64,000 bases of DNA from Flagellimonas oceanensis (GTDB lineage: Bacteria > Bacteroidota > Bacteroidia > Flavobacteriales > Flavobacteriaceae). The notes below the pieces were generated by a model. It had not been told where the DNA came from, made no database searches, and saw only the letters and a list, made by a program, of their open reading frames with translations. The position numbers and the translations under genes are program-made. Each line of letters begins with the position of its first letter. Positions within the stretch are counted from its first letter, which is position 1. Positions 61,024-64,000 of the stretch are shown here, one piece after another. Where the stretch lies: positions 62,001 to 126,000 of the forward strand of contig NZ_RZNA01000052.1 of NCBI RefSeq assembly GCF_003992595.1, in the 5' to 3' direction.

Positions 61024-61398
61024 TTATTTTTGTAAATAAGTAATTTTAATTTGGAACATTTCAGCCATTTTCTCTGCCCTTAGCTTGGCTTCCTTGGCTT
61101 TTTCCCCTAGGAAGTTTTCATCAACGGTCTCAAAAAACAATTGTTTCCAACGTTCAAAATGTTCACCCTTAACTGGAAGTTTCACATGGGGTGCAAATGG
61201 ACTTCCAGAATAGGTGTGCTCCTCTAATAGAATCGTTTGCCAAAACCTGTACATCTTTTCTAAATGTACAGGCCAATTATCTTTAATAACACCATTAAAA
61301 ATAGGGGAGAGCAGCTCATCCTCCCTTACCCGATCGTAAAAGGTATCCACCAATATTTTGATGTCTTCCAAACTTTCAATTTTGGTTCTCCGTGGCAT
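61024..61398 (-). CDS. Group III truncated haemoglobin
   Basis: A 124-residue 2-on-2 globin. LVDTFYDRVREDELLSPIFN is the usual start of the family; WPVHLEKMYRFWQTILLEE and SPFAPHVKLPVKGEHFERWKQLF hold the E-helix and proximal-His region, and the last helix is KAKEAKLRAEKMAEMFQIKI. Truncated haemoglobins bind oxygen and nitric oxide. Position at the end of a run with ric and an Rrf2 regulator supports NO detoxification. Confidence 0.9.
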   Translation of the reverse strand: MPRRTKIESLEDIKILVDTFYDRVREDELLSPIFNGVIKDNWPVHLEKMYRFWQTILLEEHTYSGSPFAPHVKLPVKGEHFERWKQLFFETVDENFLGEKAKEAKLRAEKMAEMFQIKITYLQK

Positions 61399-61442
61399 AT
61401 TCTTGTGTATTTAATGAATGTCCAAGTTGTGAATTGGATAAA

Positions 61443-61766
61443 TCATATAAGATTAATAACTATAACAATAAGACTGAAGAGCGTAGAAAGGATTAACAGG
61501 TTAAAAGTAATCAAGGGCTTTAACTGTGCCAGCACAGCACCGTTGAACGCCATACAGAAAATCGTCACAAAAAACAATAATATCATTTTGAGCAGCATAT
61601 CCATATCCCCCATTAAAAGCATCATGGCAGCAGCTGAACCAAGACAGCTTTGACCAATGATCGCTATGGTCGAATACCCCATCTGGCCTTTTTTGAACTC
61701 CAAGAAAAGCTGATTGTGCAAGTTCGTTACCCTATTATTGCTTCGATTGACTCCATTGGTAGCCAT
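61443..61766 (-). CDS. Small three-helix membrane protein in the NO locus
   Basis: About 107 residues. ATG 61766 overlaps the ric stop by 32 bp; an alternative ATG at 61682 gives MGYSTIAIIGQSCLGSAAAM without overlap. Three hydrophobic segments follow (SCLGSAAAMMLLMG, MILLFFVTIFCMAFNGAVLA, NLLILSTLFSLIVIVINLI). Similar small membrane proteins occur beside ric in Flavobacteriia as I remember; function unknown. Sequence upstream of 61766 in this frame overlaps ric and is not counted. Confidence 0.65.
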   Translation of the reverse strand: MATNGVNRSNNRVTNLHNQLFLEFKKGQMGYSTIAIIGQSCLGSAAAMMLLMGDMDMLLKMILLFFVTIFCMAFNGAVLAQLKPLITFNLLILSTLFSLIVIVINLI

Positions 61767-62487
61767 AGGAATGTTTGTTAGATAATTTACTTTCCAATGT
61801 TTCCGCTTTTGGGAACAAGATGTTGTTTTCCAAATGGATGTGTCGATGGAGGTCTTCCTCAAATTCCTGAAGGAGCGAAAAGGTGACCCGGTAGGTGTTG
61901 CAAGCATCGGCAGGGGGCGTGTAGTCATTGCTCAAATGAGCTATTTTTCGGAATCGTTCTCCTTCATTGTCATGCTCCTCCATCATCATTTTGATAGGGT
62001 TTTTCACGGTTCCAAAATAAGGTTGCTCCTTAGAGGAACCTTTAGAAGGGCCATTGACCATTTTACGTACCCAAGGAAAGAGGACCAACTCTTCTTTTTT
62101 CATGTGCATGGCCAATTCCCCAGCCGAGGTGTGAAAATGTTCTGAAACTTGATGTAGTTCTGGATGTTGCCCGCCATGCACTTTGCAGAGCTTGGTCAGG
62201 TATTGTTTTATAATCGGGATTTGCCGTTCCACATAGCGATGGTGTTTTTTCTCGATATAATCGATAAGTAGGTCCAAAGGCCATGTTTTAAAGTCAGGTT
62301 GATCACCTTGGTCTTGCTCCTGAACAATATCGAGTTCTTGCATCAAGCCTTTTAGATCCAAACCTTTTTTCTCTGCAATTTCTTTGAGGGTACGGTTGCC
62401 TTTACAGCAGAAATCAATTTTATGGTTTTTAAAGATTTGTGCGGCACGGTAGTCTTCCGCCACCATTTGTCCAATAGTTTTTTCCAT
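61735..62487 (-). CDS. ric: Iron-sulfur cluster repair di-iron protein Ric/ScdA
   Basis: A 250-residue protein that restores iron-sulfur clusters after nitrosative or oxidative damage. The N-terminal DUF542 part carries DFCCKGNRTLKEIAEKKG (C27, C28), followed by a hemerythrin-like four-helix domain with H-rich motifs: IEKKHHRYVERQIPII, HPELHQVSEHFHTSAGELAM, HMKKEELVLFPWV, MMEEHDNEGERFRKI and HRHIHLENNILFPKAE. Length is close to E. coli YtfE (220) and S. aureus ScdA. A GGACAAAATTGTC palindrome 45-62 bp upstream and the adjacent Rrf2 regulator point to NO-responsive control. Confidence 0.95.
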   Translation of the reverse strand: MEKTIGQMVAEDYRAAQIFKNHKIDFCCKGNRTLKEIAEKKGLDLKGLMQELDIVQEQDQGDQPDFKTWPLDLLIDYIEKKHHRYVERQIPIIKQYLTKLCKVHGGQHPELHQVSEHFHTSAGELAMHMKKEELVLFPWVRKMVNGPSKGSSKEQPYFGTVKNPIKMMMEEHDNEGERFRKIAHLSNDYTPPADACNTYRVTFSLLQEFEEDLHRHIHLENNILFPKAETLESKLSNKHSYGYQWSQSKQ

Positions 62488-62531
62488 GTTTCAATATTTT
62501 TTATGCTATACAATCAGTTTATTCATATTAA

Positions 62532-62549
62532 TCGGACAAAATTGTCCGA
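62532..62549. promoter_or_regulatory. Probable Rrf2/NsrR operator upstream of ric
   Basis: TCGGACAAAATTGTCCGA, a near-perfect palindrome (CGGACAA, two central A, TTGTCCG), between rrf2 and ric. The same core recurs at 63046. Rrf2-family NO regulators bind palindromes of this size. Confidence 0.7.
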
Positions 62550-62566
62550 AATAAAATCAAAATTTT

Positions 62567-63004
62567 TTAACGTTTCAAAAAGGTCAAACCAACCTCCAAT
62601 CCCATGGCCAGCTCATATAAGCTTGTGCTTCCCAACATTTTACTTAAATTGGTTCTAATGTCAACGAATTTATCGTGTAGGGGACAAGGCTTGTTTGCAT
62701 TACACTCTTTGAGTCCCAGACCACAACCCTTAAAGATCTTATCCCCATCGATAGCCTTGACGATCATATTCAATTTTACATTGTTCATTTCCTCTCGATC
62801 AATTTCAAAGCCACCGGTAGGCCCTTTTACCGATTTTATGATATCGTTCCTAGTAAGTAGTTGTAGGGTTTTGGCAGTAAAAGCAATGGGTGAATCTATT
62901 TCCTCGGCGATCTCATTTACGCTGACACGTCTTCCTTCCAAAGATTGGAGTGTAATATATACCGCAGCGCGTATGCCATATTCACAGGCTTTTGAAAACA
63001 TCAT
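62567..63004 (-). CDS. Rrf2-family transcriptional regulator, NsrR-like
   Basis: A 145-residue winged-helix regulator. The start SKACEYGIRAAVYITLQ and VSVNEIAEEIDSPIAFTAKT match the Rrf2 DNA-binding domain; TGGFEIDRE is the wing. C94, C101 and C107 (FKGCGLGLKECNANKPCPLH) would hold an iron-sulfur cluster, as in NsrR/IscR. Beside ric and a truncated haemoglobin, and with matching palindromes upstream of itself and of ric, it is most likely an NO-sensing repressor that controls itself and the repair genes. Confidence 0.92.
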   Translation of the reverse strand: MMFSKACEYGIRAAVYITLQSLEGRRVSVNEIAEEIDSPIAFTAKTLQLLTRNDIIKSVKGPTGGFEIDREEMNNVKLNMIVKAIDGDKIFKGCGLGLKECNANKPCPLHDKFVDIRTNLSKMLGSTSLYELAMGLEVGLTFLKR

Positions 63005-63045
63005 AAGGAAACTTATATAGGTACAAAGATAACATTAAAAATAAA

Positions 63046-63060
63046 TCGGACAAAATTGTC
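63046..63060. promoter_or_regulatory. Probable Rrf2/NsrR operator upstream of the rrf2 gene
   Basis: TCGGACAAAATTGTC, sharing the first 15 bases with the site at 62532; the right arm ends TTT instead of CGA. It lies 42 bp before the regulator start and suggests autoregulation. Confidence 0.65.
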
Positions 63061-63142
63061 TTTTATTTATTTAAATCAAAATTCACTTGGTAATCAAATA
63101 TACTTTATTGGGGGGTAATCCAACACAGATTAACAATTTATC

Positions 63143-64000
63143 TTAGGTTTTAGAACGGTTTTTTATGAGCATCATGGCAATGCTGATAGCAATCAGGACG
63201 CTAGTCCAGGACAAAAGCGTCGCTTGTCCGTCGAATATGACCCATCCCTGCCAAGCAGCAATACCCTTGTAGAATATCAGTGTTTCGGTAAGGATAAAAC
63301 CGAGGAAATACCACGAAAAGGATTTTGTTGATATTCGAAGCAACTCAAAATAATCCATGAAAAAGAATAAAGCCATGCTGATGACACCTAAAAAAGTCAA
63401 GTGCAAATACCCGATTGTAAAGTCAAGATACGTAGCCGCCATAGTTGAAAAATAGGGGAGTACGGTCAGTAATTGAAGCACCATTTTAATCAAACCCATC
63501 GCCACCACTAATTTAATGAGCAGGGTTTGCAGTTTTGTCAGGGGTAGTCCATGGAACAGATTCTTGATCATTCCCCACAAGCATGCAAATGCATAGAGTT
63601 GAGCCACCGCACCCAACCCGGCAAGGGTATAGAACCCAAAAGAGGGCTTTGTCCAAAGAGTGGATAAGAAAAAGGTAAATACAATGCCCAAGTTGAAGTT
63701 CAAAAAAAAGTGGGTGAAGGGTTTTTTGGGTATTTCCAACCCATGTTGCTCGCAAACAAAAAGGAATATCCCCACTACCGCAAGAATCATCCACCCATTG
63801 TACTGAAAATGCAAATAAAAATATATGGCCAGTCGATACCAAATGGATTGAGGGCCTAAGCTGTTCATGATGGCACCCAAAGCCCAAGGCCCCAAACTGG
63901 AAATCATCATATAAATTAGGGCTGCTTTGGCACATTTTAGCCCCTTGCTCTGTTCGTATTTTGGGTCGATGTTTTTCCAGAAATGATATGCGTACACATA
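63143..64000 (-). CDS. Multi-span membrane protein of the NO locus, N-terminus beyond the window
   Basis: At least 285 residues; the frame is still open at the window edge, so the start may lie outside. About eight hydrophobic segments are seen (AALIYMMISSLGPWALGAIM, LHFQYNGWMILAVVGIFLFV, FFLNFNLGIVFTFFLSTLW, LHLTFLGVISMALFFFMDY). Histidines within helices (YLHFQYNG, YLHLTFLG) recall haem-copper-type proteins, but no certain family can be named. Same direction as rrf2 and ric; separated by 138 bp that hold the rrf2 operator. Confidence 0.65.
   Translation of the reverse strand, partial: YVYAYHFWKNIDPKYEQSKGLKCAKAALIYMMISSLGPWALGAIMNSLGPQSIWYRLAIYFYLHFQYNGWMILAVVGIFLFVCEQHGLEIPKKPFTHFFLNFNLGIVFTFFLSTLWTKPSFGFYTLAGLGAVAQLYAFACLWGMIKNLFHGLPLTKLQTLLIKLVVAMGLIKMVLQLLTVLPYFSTMAATYLDFTIGYLHLTFLGVISMALFFFMDYFELLRISTKSFSWYFLGFILTETLIFYKGIAAWQGWVIFDGQATLLSWTSVLIAISIAMMLIKNRSKT

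Noticed and set aside
61767..61928. A longer version of the small membrane protein in the NO locus
   Set aside because: The extra 54 residues overlap ric in another frame and have no hydrophobic or conserved character.

Overview
The window is a chromosomal stretch of a marine Flavobacteriaceae bacterium (Bacteroidota). Supporting signs are two proteins with type-B type IX secretion sorting domains, a fused SecDF, a long lysine-rich Rho, families largely confined to Bacteroidota (DUF2911, DUF3667, DUF4293, DUF6588, BT_3928-like), promoters of the TTG-N19/20-TAnnTTTG type, and starts with little Shine-Dalgarno signal. The protein set looks like the Muricauda/Allomuricauda/Flagellimonas group; that genus-level guess is inference.

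1-54.8 kb is ordinary, densely coded chromosome. It holds an OmpA-like protein, a YtcJ-like amidohydrolase, asnB, gyrB, mdh and secDF. A minus-strand block follows: a TreT-like glycosyltransferase, a tandem ABC ATPase, GNAT, DUF192, lgt, yidD, DUF779 and an aldehyde dehydrogenase with a divergent AraC regulator. Next come cysS, folE, two T9SS-secreted proteins, a FadL-type porin, a very low-complexity lipoprotein, proS, two identical tRNA-Glu genes, rpsT, rho, truA, an ABC exporter, a DUF3667/cdaA/folP group, a DUF1599-DoxX-tpiA-prmA-clpS run, and a sugar-oxidation cluster (GMC dehydrogenase, its small subunit, Gfo/Idh/MocA, a NagB-like isomerase, and a divergent AraC regulator).

54.8-60.8 kb is an AT-rich accessory island and the most interesting part. 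Next to a tRNA 3'-end-like remnant lies a small serine recombinase with a C-terminal CxxC...CxxH extension. It is followed by a head-to-tail array of small genes, all on the plus strand and separated by eight copies of one 18-bp repeat (AAAGTTCAAATAAACGAT; six identical, two with one change). Repeat-to-repeat units are 223-1062 bp and each carries one gene or one toxin-antitoxin pair: membrane proteins, lipoproteins, a RhuM-Fic/Doc protein, ParDE, and unknowns. The repeats touch or overlap stop and start codons. An inverted near-copy of the repeat sits just upstream of the recombinase. The layout recalls an integron cassette array, but there is no IntI and no attC consensus, and the neighbouring recombinase is of the serine family. 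I do not recognise this as a described system.

61.0-64.0 kb is a nitric-oxide response locus on the minus strand: a membrane protein (cut by the window end), an Rrf2/NsrR-like regulator with three cysteines, the di-iron repair protein Ric, a small membrane protein and a truncated haemoglobin. A GGACAAAATTGTC palindrome lies upstream of both the regulator and ric and is the probable operator.
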